Source: Nymphaea colorata
Taxonomy: Eukaryota; Streptophyta; Magnoliopsida; Nymphaeales; Nymphaeaceae
NCBI RefSeq assembly: GCF_008831285.2
Contig: NC_045140.1
Span: 12,832,505-12,896,504 of the forward strand
Reading direction: 5' to 3'
DNA length: 64,000 nucleotides
The translations under genes and the position numbers were made by a program. Below the pieces are notes generated by a model, which was given only the letters and a program-made list of their open reading frames with translations, had not been told where the DNA came from and ran no database searches. This document shows, in pieces, positions 37,430-50,194 of the stretch (within the stretch, counting starts at the first letter, position 1; each line of letters opens with the position of its first letter).

Positions 37430-38350
37430 TGGAAAAACTGACTCATCCAGCATGCTATCATGTAGAACAAGTAAATGAAGTAGATTCAGACAAAGCTTCT
37501 TGGTATCAAAACATCAAAAATTATTTGGAAACAAGTGAATTTTTTCCAGATATACCCAAAAAGAATAAAGAGAAATACAACGTATGTCAAAACCGATATT
37601 TCATTTTAGTAGAGGTATTATATAGGCATGGATCTTAAAATATTCACGATGCCTTGACAGGAAGGAAACCCAAGAAATGATTTGGAAAGCTCATGAATGA
37701 ATTTGTAGAGCACACTGGATATCAAACCCTAGCCAATCATGCAACAAGACTACCACAAGTTTGTTAGGAGATGTATGAAATGCCAAGTCCATGCAAATGC
37801 GATACACGCTCTTGCGGCAAGTATGTTGTGCGGGTTTTGGGTGCAACATGACATCATGTCTAACAATGGAACACATTTCAAGAATGAGAGGATGCATGAT
37901 TTTTTGCTCAAAGTTTAGGATCAAGCAACATTTTTACACCTTATTATGTCCAAGGAAATGACCAAGCGAAAGGAACGAACAAAATCTTGATCTAATCATG
38001 GAACAAACAATAGAAACTGGTCAAGATTGGTATGAAAATTTACATGATGCATTATGGGCATATAGGACTACAATAAGAATTCTCACTAATGCCACCCAGC
38101 AGAACTGGTATATGGCACAGACGTCGTCCTTCCTTTACATGTGCAATCGTTATTGAACAACCCATGGACCAATATCAAAAGCAGTAGATGCTATAGTTAA
38201 ATCTGCTTGATGAGAAAAGACTGCGACCAATAGAACATGCAGAGGTCTATTGGCAAAGTGTAGGCCGAAATTCTGCCAAATCTGTGATCAAGGGAAGTTT
38301 CAAAATCAACAATCTAGTATTGAGATCAACCATTGTATGGAAGAATCATC
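37430..38350 (+). pseudogene. Tat/gypsy integrase with core deletion
   Basis: Traces in order: an N-terminal zinc-finger region (EVLYRHGS near 37611, EMIWKAHE, AHW, CQVHAN near 37782-37799), then SNNGTHFKN (37859-37885), FRIKQHF-T, and the intact DALWAYRT (about 38046-38069). The stretch that should carry the first catalytic Asp is missing between about 37800 and 37850. The second catalytic Asp (SDNG) is Asn here (AAC at 37862-37864). Frames change several times. Non-functional. Confidence 0.75.
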
Positions 38351-38359
38351 CCATGGAAG

Positions 38360-39445
38360 TTTCACTTAGGTGCACACACGCTTTCAAATTTCACATTTCA
38401 CAAGTCGCACCTCAGTGAATTCATGTTTTGTTAATTTCTTACCTCAGTGCACACAAATCTTTCAATTGCACCATGAAGCACATAGGTTTTTAAGTTTTGC
38501 ACATGAATTTATACAAGTTTTACAAGTCCACATTTCATTGCCCATAACTTTTCTTGCCACATACAATGTTTTCAAAATTTGCACATCAAATGCACACAAG
38601 ATTTGTCATTTTTTCAGTGCACACAAGTGTTCTGATCATATACAAGTTTTCTAGTTTTGCCTGCATGCATGTTTTTCAACATGAGTGCTTTGGTGCATTC
38701 AAATTTTCATAAAATTCTAAAATTTCATGCTTTCGCATAAGATTTTACACTTCGGTAAAACAAATTTCACAAGTTTCAAACTTTGGTGCTTTAGCACACC
38801 ATTTTCGCTCTTCTGCAAATACAAGTTTTACAACAACATATACTGGTATTAAGATTATGCACTTTGACGCTAGAAGTAAACGTGCCATGGCATAAGATTT
38901 TATGCTTTGGTGCGCACAAGTGAATGTACCAATTTACACAAGTTTTCAAAACTTTCATGTTCTGGTATAAGATTTTACATTTCGACACCCAAAGCGAACA
39001 TGCCTTGGCATATGATTTTGCATGCTTTGGTGCACACAAATGAATGTACTAATCATGCTTTCATGCACACAAGCCCAATGTTTTGGTGTAAGATTTTTGC
39101 ACTTTCGCACACAAAAGTAAGCACACTTTGATATAAGATTTTACGCTTTAGTGCCCTCAAGTGAACATGTCATGATGTAAGATTTTCATGCTTTGGAACA
39201 CACAAGTGAACATACTAGTCTACGTAAGTTTCCAAATTGTGTACTATAGTATGAGATTTTCAGGCTTCGATGCACCTAAGTGAACGTGTCTCACCATAAG
39301 GTTTTTTTGCTTCGCTGCAGATAAGTGAATGTACTATTGCATAAAAAATTTGTGCTTTAGCCCACACAAGTACACACACCTCAACACACATTTTCGCTCT
39401 TCGGTCCATATTTTTGCACCTTCGTGCCCATTTTCGTGCTTCAGC
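38360..39445 (+). repeat. Degenerate tandem repeats between integrase and inverted LTR
   Basis: Built from recurring blocks such as GCTTTGGTGCACACAAGTGAA, TGTACTAATTTACACAAG and GTATAAGATTTTACACTT, spaced about 70-90 bp and much diverged. The position matches the hypervariable, repeat-bearing 3' UTR known from Tat/Ogre-type retrotransposons. It could instead belong to the opposite-strand element whose LTR follows. Confidence 0.65.
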
Positions 39446-39449
39446 ACTA

Positions 39450-42400
39450 TAGGCATGTAAATTTTTTTTCAAATCTTACATATAGATCATAATAATGAGA
39501 TATGGTTACCTGAGCTCACCTCCATTCCTTGTGCGGGATTCTGAGAGATAGGACCCAAATTGTTAGTATGAGGTCAAACAGTTCCTAGCCCCTTTACTAA
39601 GGGTAATTAGATCAAGGACTGGACTCAAAATTTCAATTTCTGATTCCAAATGTTATCCAAAACCTAAGAAAAGCAAACGTACTCTAATTTTCAAAGTGAG
39701 CATGTTTTGAAATTTAAATAGATCCCAGAAATGGAATAATGAATAAAGAAAATTTAATTTGTTGTCTATTAATGTTCGAATCATCATAGGTTAATGCAAA
39801 TAGAGATCATAAATCTAAAGTGATGCATGTAAAACTAAGTCATATAGACATGCAGTCCGGTCTCTACTAAGACTGGGTATAGGATGTGGACATATTAGGG
39901 AAAAAAATGGATCTGAATTGAAGACCTATAATCTTGATTTGGAAAATATTACATGATGCTTGTTCTAAACTGAAATAGGAGATCTCATAAAGATAAAAAA
40001 TATCATATCATGTTATGGAAATTCATGGTCCAGAATCTAAGGTTTGAGATCAAAACTCAATATTGAGGATCTAAGATTCGAGATCCAAAACCTGATATAT
40101 GAAATCCATAATCTAATGCTTGAGATCTGAAATCTAATATCCAAAATTTGAATTCCAAAATCTGAATTCCAAAATCCAAGACCTAGGATCCAAGATCTAA
40201 AATATATGGTTCGAGATCCAAAATCCAATGTCTATGATATCAAATCATAATCTAATACCCTAACCTGATATTTAAGGTTCAAAACTCATTATATGAAATG
40301 TAATTCAAAATTTAAGCCTAAAATCAAAATCCAAAATCGAAAGCTTGAGATCCAAAATCTTAGATCCGAGATCCATATCTAAGTTCCAAAATCTAATACT
40401 TGGGATCCCAAAATTCAATACTTGAGATCTAAATCCAATTAGGTTAGACTTGGGTTAATGTCATGGATTAGATCAACATAAGGTTTATGATTTTAATCCA
40501 ATACTTTGAATTGAGATCCAAGACCCAGATGTGCTAGGGGTAAGTTGGTCAAAATGACTGGGTTCAGTCTTGCCTACATTGGGTTTGAATTACTTGACAC
40601 AGATGTGACTGAAATAAGTGGGTTTGGTCATAGTCAGACTATGTGATATATGATATATACTAAATTCATTTCGCATGAATGAGAGTTTAAAGGAGTTTGA
40701 CTCGATGTTGGTTATGAGACTAGGTTCATATGTAGTAGGCCCTAAGACAGGTCAGAACTTGGTCTTGGAGAATTGAGCTAGGTTTAGACTCCCAGCCAAA
40801 AAGACCTAGAGTATTTTAAATTGTTTAAAAAGATCATTTTTTAAAACATTTTAGAGCTAGCGTATTTGAAATTGTTTAAAAAGATTGTTCTTTGAAACAT
40901 TTTAGAGAAAACTATGATTTGAAATGATTCTTGTATGAGGACCACAGTAGATTTAAATTTTCACATACTTGGGTTGAACCACACAGTGTATGCTACTTGG
41001 CTGAACCAGTTTGGTTTTAGACAAGGGGTGCATGTGGGTGCAATATGGTTCAATGCATGTTAAAATAGAGGTGCAGTGCATGATTAAAGAAAGCATGAAA
41101 GAAAGCACTATGCTACATGCATGCTTTATGGCAAATTAAGTGAACAAAAGCAAAGAATTTAAAAGAAATGAATAGAGAGGGATACTTAACCCCAATGCGT
41201 GCCCTAAAGACAATGAAATAGATTTAAGTTAGAAAATAAACATAATAAATTACAACATTATTAAAGCAACTAAAAAAAATAAACTAAATTAAATATGCTA
41301 AAAACACAAAGAAAATTATTAAAAGAAAACTAAACTAAACATGCATAAAGAAAAAGAACTAAATTGTAAATAAGAAAAAAAAAGAAAAGGGGACAAAATA
41401 AATTACCTGAAGCTGGCGCCCTGCCTTAGCCTGCTCTCATGACCCCTACACTGAGTCTGGTTGGGTCTAGGTTGAGTGCTAATGCAGCCCAAACCAAGAC
41501 TTACACCAAGTCTCTTAAAAATTTAACTTGTTTTGAGCTAGACCTTTCTTTGAGTAACCAATTAGAATTTTACAAATTTTTTGAGTTTATCTATGAATAG
41601 TTCAAGTGTGAAAAGGCAAGGAGGGAGAACCTCTATCTATAAGAGAGAGGGGAACATCCCTCTTTCTTCTCATCCATACACAACTAAATTTTTAAACACA
41701 CTCTCTCCTCTCTAAACTCAAAACCATAGGTTAAAAGAATATTTTTAATCGATTTTGCTCATTGCGAACTCTAAATTTGATTCCGCAACATGCCATGCAT
41801 GCACAAGGAAGTGCTAATCAATTCTTGATACATTATTCATATCGACATCGAGTATGGGGAATGAACAATGCAAGAATATGAGGAGAAAAAAACACACATT
41901 TAAACCTTATTCTAAAACTTGCTATGAATAAGAAAAATGTTTGTTTCTACTTCATACATATACCGATTTAGATTCCATTTATGCTAGAGCTCCACACATT
42001 TCAAATGCTTATGTGCTAATTGACATTTAGTGTGGAGTGAGAAAATTATGATACATTTTTGAATTATAATGTGCATTAAGCACACGTGTGGATCCTGGAT
42101 CTAGGTTTGATGTTGAGACCTAGATCTAGGTCCTTGTCAAATAATTCTTCTAGAAGATGGATCCATATATGGTATTGATTTGACATTCAGGATCTGAAAT
42201 GGGAAAAATGGGTCTGGATCTATAAATATTGATTAAATATGAGACTTGGATATGAGATCCAGGCATGAAAATGGGACTTGGATATATGATCTAGATTAGA
42301 AATATGAAATGGAGATCTAAAAATAACACGGACCCAGACTTGTCTCGAGCTGGGCTAGGTGGGTTCAAACTACATGACATGGATTGGACTCGGGTTAGGT

Positions 42401-42600
42401 TCAGTTTTGAAAACCTGGGTTTAGACCTAGGCTAGGCACATGCTCAACCTGGGTGCTATCTTTGGAAAATTTTGTTTTAATGGGAAATGGACTGAGGCTA
42501 AGCCTAGGGCTCAGAACTACCAAATCCATGAAATGTATATGAAAACCTAACTTAGGTTCATGTGGCTCTTAAGTTAGGTTTTAAAGAAAATATGTGCAAG
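39450..42600 (-). mobile_element. Inverted Tat LTR (right arm)
   Basis: Its reverse complement matches 29560-32519 over its length. Examples on the minus strand: GTCCAGTCCTTGATCTAATTAC (left arm GTCTAGTCCTGGATCTAATTAC), CTATATGACTTAGTTTTACATGC, AGTTGCTTTAATAATGTTGTAATTTA, CACTTGAACTATTC, GAAGAATTATTTGACAAGGACC. The degenerate AGATCCAAAATCTAA words at 40020-40440 are the inverted counterpart of those at 31560-32040. By eye the arms differ at roughly a fifth to a quarter of positions, with many indels. Confidence 0.75.
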
Positions 42601-45400
42601 TTTTTTGCTTGTACATGGGATGATGGTCGTATACAAGGAATAAACTCCACGAGAACGAGCAATTATAAATGGAGAGTTGAAATCGGCGCCGACACTTTCC
42701 TGGTTCTTTGCTTTTCTGTGTGGTCTTCATTGCATTGTGGTGTGTCGCTAAGCGGATCGAAGATTCGAAGAGCCCCCATCTTCTGGATTCCCGGGCAGGG
42801 CCGGAAGTGTCTTTAACCTCTGCAAGTTTTTGATTTTTTCTGCGCCACGATTGTGGCCGGATTTGGGCTTATGCTATCCTCTTCCTTTGCTCTCAAGCAT
42901 CAACTTCCTGCCACAAGTCTCATGGATCCCACCATTTGCCATCATTCTATTATATATATATATATTTACACACACACACACACATATGTACATATATATT
43001 GAAATGTTTGGCTCTTTAAAATACCACTTTTACAGGTGAATTTGTTGAGTGAAAAAAGATACTTTCTACCTCCCAACATAAGAGCCAAAACCTTCACTCA
43101 TCCCCTTAAGGTATTAGGCTGATTTTGGAGCCTGAAGATGCTGCTCCTACTAAACTTTCACAGGTAAACTTAGAAGGTCTTCTGCGTTTACAAGTATGAA
43201 GAAAGATATCACCAATAATAATAATAATAAAAAAAAAAGTCCTAAAATTAATTTGAATACGGCCGAAAATGTCCCCAATAATATACATTGTCTTTCTTGA
43301 CTTCTATTGCAAGATAAGAACCAGGACTTGCAACATTGCCATCGAAACCAAAGCACTTATATCTTGTCCTAGTGGCACGTGGCCTTCTTTAAATGTTCTT
43401 TTGTTTATATTGAACTTTTTAAGGCCGTGTTTGGATAATAAACTCAAACTACCTAGTCCGTGAAACTTTGCTTTTTGTAAAAACCAAATGTTTTAATGAA
43501 ACTTAAAAATTGGTTATTCGCTCCTCTTGTCGAAACTAAAACTAGGTTCAATATCACCCAAACACTCTAAAAATGCCCTTTCAAAGTGTCATCCAAATGG
43601 CCCCTAAATTTTGTTTAATCAAATTGGAAATTCTAAATCAAGCGTCCACTGTGCCAGATTCAACTTTGTTTGTTTTCGTGTTTGGGTGTGTAACACTGCT
43701 TTTGCGAATATATAAAGGTAGGATTTTTCCGCAACCCAAATTTGATATCAGCAGACACTCCAAAAATGCCATTTTGGAGTGTCATCGAAACGGCTCCTAA
43801 ATCTTGATTAATTAAATTAAGGATTCTAAACCAAGTCTTTAGACCCAGTTTGTTGTTTAGGATGAGAGATAGAAACATCCGACTGCCCGAGCAGAAAAGG
43901 CCTCTCTCCTCCCAAGGTCCAGAGCTGCTGCATGACTGCCTTATGGTTATTGCAATTTAGGCTTTCCATACTGATAAGGCTTGACAGGTGGGCTCCTCAC
44001 CATGTCATGAAAAGAAAAACAGTGAAAAGGCCTTTTTAGGCACCCGATTACAAGCAATTAAAATGGTAAGAGGACATTGAGTAAACTTTCAACAAAAAAG
44101 GATACCTTTTCTATGAGAAGGAATCTTTGGAAAAAGAAAAAACCCTATAACTACAAAAGGATGATACTATGGAAAAAGCTGAAGAAACAAAAACGTAAAG
44201 TTGGAAGTTGATCCAAGGTCATAATTAATTAATTCACCCTGCCCTTGAGAAGCCAAAGAAATCGATCATGCAGCAAGATACGCACGCCGGTAAGTTGTGA
44301 ATTTTGGATGCCGATTGACAATGTCCTAATTCGAACTGTTGCCTTTGGCCACACTGGGACACAAGAAAGCATTTCGAAAAAGCCATACAAACATTTACCA
44401 TTTTAAGTGTTCCAGCAGGCAATCACCTGCAGAAGCAATATGTTTCTCTCTATCATTTATGCCAAGAGACGTGCTTTTGAGTTTGGGGTACACAATCCTA
44501 GGGGATCTACAAATATGAAAGTCTTGTTCAACCAAACAGTCCATCCTCGTCAGTTGCAGGTCTGACTGAATCTCATGTTCATCCTTCCACCTTGCACAAC
44601 ATGTCTGCATATCTTCGTGCATTCAATTCTTTATCTTACAGAGAAGACAATGAGGCACAGCGAGAGGCCTCGAACTACCTCATTTACATTTCCATCTCCA
44701 AGGTTTTCAGCGGACAGAATTCTAATAACTTGTTCAATCAAAAAAATCGCACGATCTGAATATGCAAGGAAAACGAAGGGCACCACTTCAAATTTGGATA
44801 TGACTCAAAAGGATCACTATATAAGTTACGAAGAAAAGGACATTCCAAGCGAAATTTCTGGGACAAAAACTGTACAAGATTTTGTACATCAAATGAAGCT
44901 GAAATTTTCGGTTTTCATCATAGCACGTAGAGCGTTCAAATTCTGCTTTTAGGGGAATTCGTACTTTTGTCAGTTCGCCGCACCTCCATCCCACCACATT
45001 GGTGACTTGAACGTGATTTTTGTTTCATGAAAAGACCTTTGTTCTACGTATTAGATCTTGACATGATATATACTTTTTAGTTCATCAATAATAGCTGATA
45101 GTCTGTAAATCGCATCTAGTGAACCAAGGGAGCCATCCTAAGAGAGGACTTTCATAACGCTTTGACCTGAGGGCTAATCAAAACAGGGGCAGAGAAAAAC
45201 AACATATATTTATAAAAAAACCCTCATTCGACAAGGAAAGAGAAGAAAAGTCAGCTTAACAAGCTACAACACACATTGTGGAAAAGGGAAAGAGATGCAG
45301 CAGAGAGGCAAAGCAGGGGTGTGGAAAATTGAGGAGGACGATGACGACAAGGGAGGGCCAAAAGGAAATCGAACTCCCCAACCTCAGTTAAGCACTCTTT
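42601..45400. other. No gene seen; short duplication
   Basis: A microsatellite (TA)n(CA)n lies at about 42952-42984. A direct repeat of about 100 bp, with CACTC-AAAAATGCC-TTT and AGTGTCAT-AA-GG-CCTAAAT blocks, occurs at about 43560-43650 and 43755-43850, next to GGCCGTGTTTGGATAATAA (43424), a MITE-end-like phrase. About 44230-44950 has modest open frames on both strands, none recognisable. Confidence 0.5.
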
Positions 45401-46399
45401 TCAAAAGTCCTCGTCCAATTTGAACGCATGGGTTCCACCCTCTTTGCCTCCAGTGACGCTGCTCATAACAGAAGCTTTCTGGTAGTCCCCAACCCTCTTC
45501 TCGAAGAAGTTGGTCTTCCCCTGCAGCGAGATAAGCTCCATCCAGTCGAACGGATTGGCCACATTGTACACCTTATCGCAGCCGAGCGCGACCAGCAGCC
45601 GGTCAGCCACGAACTCGATGTACTGCGACATGAGGTCCGCATTCATCCCCACAAGCGCCACCGGCAGGGACTCGCAGATGAACTCCCGCTCGACATCCAC
45701 GGCGTCCGTGACGATCCGCTGCACCTGGTGCTCCTCGAGGCGGTGGTTCAGGTGGCTGTAGAGGAGGCAGGCGAAGTCGGTGTGCAGACCCTCGTCGCGG
45801 GAGATGAGCTCGTTGGAGAAGGTGAGGCCAGGCATGAGTCCGCGCTTCTTGACCCAGAAGATGGCGCAGAAGCTGCCGGAGAAGAAAATGCCCTCAACGG
45901 CGGCGAAGGCCACGAGGCGCTCGACGAACGACTCGGAGCCCTGTATCCACCGGATCGCCCAGTCGGCCTTCTTGGTGACGCTGGGGACGGTCTCGATGGC
46001 GTGGAAGAGGCGATGCTTCTCGGCGGGGTCCTTGATGTAGGTCTCCAGTAGAAGGGAATACATCTCCGAGTGGATGTTCTCGATGGCAATCTGAAAGCCG
46101 TAGAACGCGCGGGCCTCAGCGGCCTGGACCTCCTTCAGGAAACGGACGGCGAGGTTCTCGAGGACGATCCCGTCGGAAGCCGCGAAGAAGGCGAGAACGT
46201 AGGTGATGAAGTGGCGCTCGTCCGGATTGAGGATCTCCTCCCAGTCGCGCATGTCCTGAGAGAGGTCCACCTCCTCCACCGTCCAGAACGACGCCTCCGC
46301 CTTTTTGTAAAACTCCCAAATCTGGGGATACTTGATCGGAAGCATGCAGAACCTCTCTGGGTTCGGCTCCAGCAGTGGCTCTTCCATTCCCGCCGCCAT
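45401..46399 (-). CDS. RNR2: Ribonucleotide reductase small subunit (R2), intronless
   Basis: Complete single-exon gene of 332 codons, ATG at 46399-46397 ([20 protein letters not shown]) and TGA or TAA at 45401. It encodes the class Ia R2 subunit, which houses the di-iron tyrosyl-radical cofactor that drives reduction of ribonucleoside diphosphates with the R1 subunit. Iron ligands fit D76 (AASDG), E107 and H110 (IENIHSEMY), E169 (AAVEG), E203 and H206 (RDEGLHTDF). The radical Tyr is Y114, four residues after H110 as in other R2 proteins. The C-terminus FKLDEDF is the R1-docking tail (usually FTLDEDF). Length, lack of introns and sequence match plant TSO2/RNR2-type genes. The coding region is much more GC-rich than its flanks. 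The second ATG (M5, MEEPLL) is an alternative start, but the first has a good context (AAGATGGCG). It should be functional. Confidence 0.97.
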   Translation of the reverse strand: MAAGMEEPLLEPNPERFCMLPIKYPQIWEFYKKAEASFWTVEEVDLSQDMRDWEEILNPDERHFITYVLAFFAASDGIVLENLAVRFLKEVQAAEARAFYGFQIAIENIHSEMYSLLLETYIKDPAEKHRLFHAIETVPSVTKKADWAIRWIQGSESFVERLVAFAAVEGIFFSGSFCAIFWVKKRGLMPGLTFSNELISRDEGLHTDFACLLYSHLNHRLEEHQVQRIVTDAVDVEREFICESLPVALVGMNADLMSQYIEFVADRLLVALGCDKVYNVANPFDWMELISLQGKTNFFEKRVGDYQKASVMSSVTGGKEGGTHAFKLDEDF

Positions 46400-46600
46400 C
46401 TTCCTTCCTCCTTCTTCTGCGTTGGCGGTGAATCAGTAATAGCGGATTAGTGTGAGAGGGAGGGCGAGAGAGAAGCTTTTGAGAGTTTAAGCTGCAGACG
46501 GAACGGGGGAACAAGTTAGCAATTTATAGGGAAAGGGGAAACGGCGGGAGAGTTCAAATTCACTGGCCTTTCCTTGTGCGGCGGGCCGCGGGAGACTCTT
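46400..46600 (-). promoter_or_regulatory. RNR2 promoter and 5' UTR
   Basis: On the minus strand, CCTATAAATTG (46530-46520) is a good TATA box about 120 bp before the ATG, followed by a pyrimidine-rich leader (CTTCTCTCTCGCCCTCCCTC). Upstream are CTCCCGCCG (46550-46542) and TCTCCCGCGG (46595-46586), close to E2F sites (TTTSSCGS). E2F sites drive S-phase expression of plant RNR genes, so cell-cycle control is a reasonable inference. Neither site is a perfect consensus. Confidence 0.55.
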
Positions 46601-48223
46601 CAGAACCTAAAAGACAATATTGCTCTTCCATACTCTCGAAATAGCATTAAAGCCATCACACTCACTTCCTAATAGTGGCTCTTTCGTGATTGTTTTGAGA
46701 TTGAAGGCTATTAAGGTTATAAGTGAAGGTGGTCCAGGCTGGTGAGGGGTATTTCGGAAATTAAGGAAAGATTGCAGAGGAAGCCATGGGTACTGGCCAG
46801 GCTTGCCAAGGAAGCCATTGGCGTTCGAAAGCCAAAGGTCGCTGCGATGGAGCGTATCGGTGAACCGTTGGAAAAAAAATTAGATAAAGCTTGAAAAATT
46901 ATTTCAAATGTTTAAATGTTTCAAAATGTTTTTCAAATGTCTTTAAATAATGAAACTAAAAAAAAAAAGAAATCGATACAAGACAATTTTGTGTCCCAAA
47001 ATTTTTATTCCTTAAGGCTGCGTATTGATTGCGGGGTTAGGAGCGAATGAAAACTGTAGGACGAGAGGAAAGTTCAACGAGACTACTAAGCACCACAAAA
47101 TTTAGCACACTTTTTTTGTATGATGGGGAGAAAATTAACGTGGAAAAAAGTCGAACCTCTTCAAGTCCGATTTTTTTCCGACAAATTTTTGAGCCGTTAT
47201 GGCTCAAAATTTTTTTTCTTCTTTTCTCTCGTCTTTCCCCTTCTCCCGAAGCCCCCTTCTCCTCTGTCGCTGCCTCTTGCTCAGGTGGAAAAAGTGGTGG
47301 CCGTTGGTAGGGGCGGGAGGGAGAGGAGAGCCGGTCAGATTATCGAGCAGCCATTCGAGCTCGTCGGCGAGTTCCGGTTCTTTGATTCCTCAGTGCAGTG
47401 GTTGCAATTCATGGGTTTCAAAAGGATAAGTCTACGCAATTTTTTTGTGGCGCTATCCGTTGAAAGAGGCTGAAAAGAACTCGGCGTCTGAATGAGGCCG
47501 TGACGAACCTGATAAAAGATGGGTGGTTTTGTTCTTGCTGGATGGATTAGAAATGCATCCAAGAATCTCCCGAATTTTTGAAACAAACGTTGAGAAAAAG
47601 TGCTTATAGTAGGTGTCTCTATGAGAATTTCTCTTAAACGTTGAGTACTTATTTGTTTATTTTTAAATTTTAAATGAAAATCTGTTATTTACCCAAGTGT
47701 GATTGTTTTTTTGTAAGTTTTCTTTATAACAATAAATGTCAATTATGTCATCACCTTTTCGGAGAAAAAATTTCCCAAAAGGTAAAGTTTCTGTTGCTCT
47801 GTTTGAGTTGGCCTGTGCAATAACAGCCCACATAATTGTTATATTTATATATTGGCACTTCTTTGAGTTTTTACTTATTTGTATATCTTACAATGCCTCT
47901 TATAAAATAAAAAAACATTGTATATTTTTTCAACTGCGGGAAGGTAAATGCTTAAGGATCAAGTTGAACTAAACGGTTAAGGTAATCATAGTTTGCAAGG
48001 CTGAGCGCAGTGTCCTAAGTCATTCGGAAGCTGGAGGATGCCGGAGCAACCGCCGGTTGCTGCTTGAACATGGCTCGCCGGAAAAAATGGCAGGCTCCCA
48101 CCGCGTAAGTGTGATATTAAACAGAAAAGCTAGGGCACTTCACCAAGATGGTCGCATCGGAGGACGAGGGCGTCGAAGGTTTCAGACGGTCAGACCATCT
48201 GAAACCCTCAACGAGAGTTCTGG

Positions 48224-48261
<38 letters not shown>

Positions 48262-50189
48262 TCACCATTGTCCACCTCCATCCGCCATGGCCATCGCTTC
48301 AATCTCCATTGAGGTCGGGATTCGAACTACATACTAACGCTGAATTTGATTATTCTCCATGGTATTAATCATATGTTTAAATAATATATACTTAGCCATT
48401 TAGTCGTTATGTTCTTTAATTTTCGTTTCACACACTTGAACAGTTAATTTGAATCCTGTTCATTAATTAATTAAACTATGTACATCTATCGAATTCTCTG
48501 TTATGCGGGGAATGTAATCAGGCTTATAACACCACTAAGAGTGTCATGAAAATCAGATTTTGAACTGAATCGGCCAAAAATGCCAACTGGTTCAACCATA
48601 AATTCAGCTGAAAAGAAACTTATTAAATCTTTGAAAAAAAAAATAAAATGGGGGAAAATCTATAAAATAATAAAAAGTGAGCTGCCTATTGCCTCCTGCA
48701 AAGTTCTAGAAAACATAAATATCTTCCCAGCTAGCTAGGAAGTCTTAGATCTTAGATTTAGTGACTTACCTTTTAAACAAACGAAGCGGCGCCGCTCTGC
48801 AGCTGTTGACCAGACAGCCTTTCGGGAGTCCATTAGTGGTGTTACAGCTTGCTCAACAAAAGAAGCTCGGTCATCCAAAAACCGGTTCATTAAGAGGGCA
48901 GCTGCTTTTAGATGTTGGTCTTTTTTTTTTCATGCTCAATCTCCAGGCCTTTCTTTTTCTGCTCAATCTCCAAAGATGTTCAGAAGATATTGTAATTTCT
49001 AGGGCAAAGGGATAGGGCAGAGCACCACGTTCAATGGCAGTCTCTAAATTAGGGACAGCCAGCAGCTTCCACATGAACCAGACACCATTGCTGAAGGCAG
49101 TCATGGCTGCTGATCTTCTGGCAAGCTGATGCCGACCTTTCAGGTATCTTTAAAGGCGGAGGTATCATATGCCCACTTTTTCTCGACGTCTCTGGGCTCA
49201 CAGGCGGCAGTTTCTGCTGTTGCTGCCATGGAAGAACAGAAGCTGCTGCTGCCATGGAAGAACGGAAGTCGCTGCTGCGTGACACATGGGGGTATCTAAA
49301 ATGGTGGGCCTTCTTTTTATTCTTGTGGCAGATGAAATAAAAATCTGGTGGAAAAAATGATCAGTGGAGTAATGACCAGCCACCAGTCCAAAGTCTGGTC
49401 ATCTGAGCAGCAAATACCTCGAGAAATGACGCGGCGTTCTTCGTCTCGGTTTTCATATTGGTTCTGCTTTTGCTGGCTGGTATCAGTCGATACTTTTTTC
49501 TTTTTTATTATTATATTAGTCAGTAAATTTTTTTAAAACATTTGTGTATAGCCTCCGGACGAACCTCAGTGCTCAAGGTTCCAATTAAAAATGCGCTGGG
49601 AGTTAGGCTTTCGAACCGTCATTGAGAATTTAATTTTGCGTTGAACAAAAGAATGGGGGATGCGTCAAGCACAACAAAAAAAAACATATACTTGATACAT
49701 GGAGCGAGACTATAACTATCCCAAACAACTTCCTGGTTCTAAATAATTGTAAAAACCCGGTCCACTCCCACACCGAACCCGGTCTCCTGGTTTAGTAGAT
49801 AACAACCTGCAACTTAATAGATTCAGTTCGACCCTAAGAGGACTAGAAATAAAGACATTCAACTACCTAACATCCCTTTTTTTATTGGTCTCTTACATTT
49901 ATTTCTTCACAATCTTACACGCAAGATTAAACTTTTCAAAAGTATGGCATTATGCCCACCCACTGCCACAATAAAAACAGGACTCAACCCCACACTATGC
50001 TCGAGCTTCCAATTTATTGAATACCAACTTGCCCTCTAGTAGCTCCAATTTCAACCCAAGAAGAGTAAGAATTTTCTGAAGGATAGCTTTAAGTCTATGC
50101 TTCCATGAAGGTTTATTTGATAAAACTGTTAAGAGTATTGTCTTCTTGCTTTACCAATGTTAGACCAAAAAACGAAGAATATGAAATTC
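46601..50189. other. No gene recognised
   Basis: Contains a (GA)n run at 48226-48257, and two copies of GCTGCTGCCATGGAAGAAC (about 49220-49265). About 47030-47480 and 48000-48310 are GC-richer with open but featureless frames on both strands. No protein family recognised. Confidence 0.45.
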
Positions 50190-50194
50190 AGCTG

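Noticed and set aside
38360-39445. CRISPR-like array of spaced repeats
   Set aside because: Units are diverged, spacing is irregular, there are no unique spacers, and the setting is a plant retroelement.
42952-42984. Possible tRNA or other small RNA gene near the (TA)(CA) run
   Set aside because: No A-box/B-box pair or cloverleaf-like sequence was seen here or elsewhere in the window.
45428-46051. A 207-codon open frame on the plus strand, and others in the same area
   Set aside because: They are antisense or shifted shadows of the GC-rich RNR2 coding sequence. Their proteins have no recognisable domain and RNR2 explains the region fully.
47047-47473. Plus-strand open frame of 117 codons
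   Set aside because: Low-complexity (Phe/Leu/Ser/Pro) text with overlapping open frames in other phases; no family resemblance.
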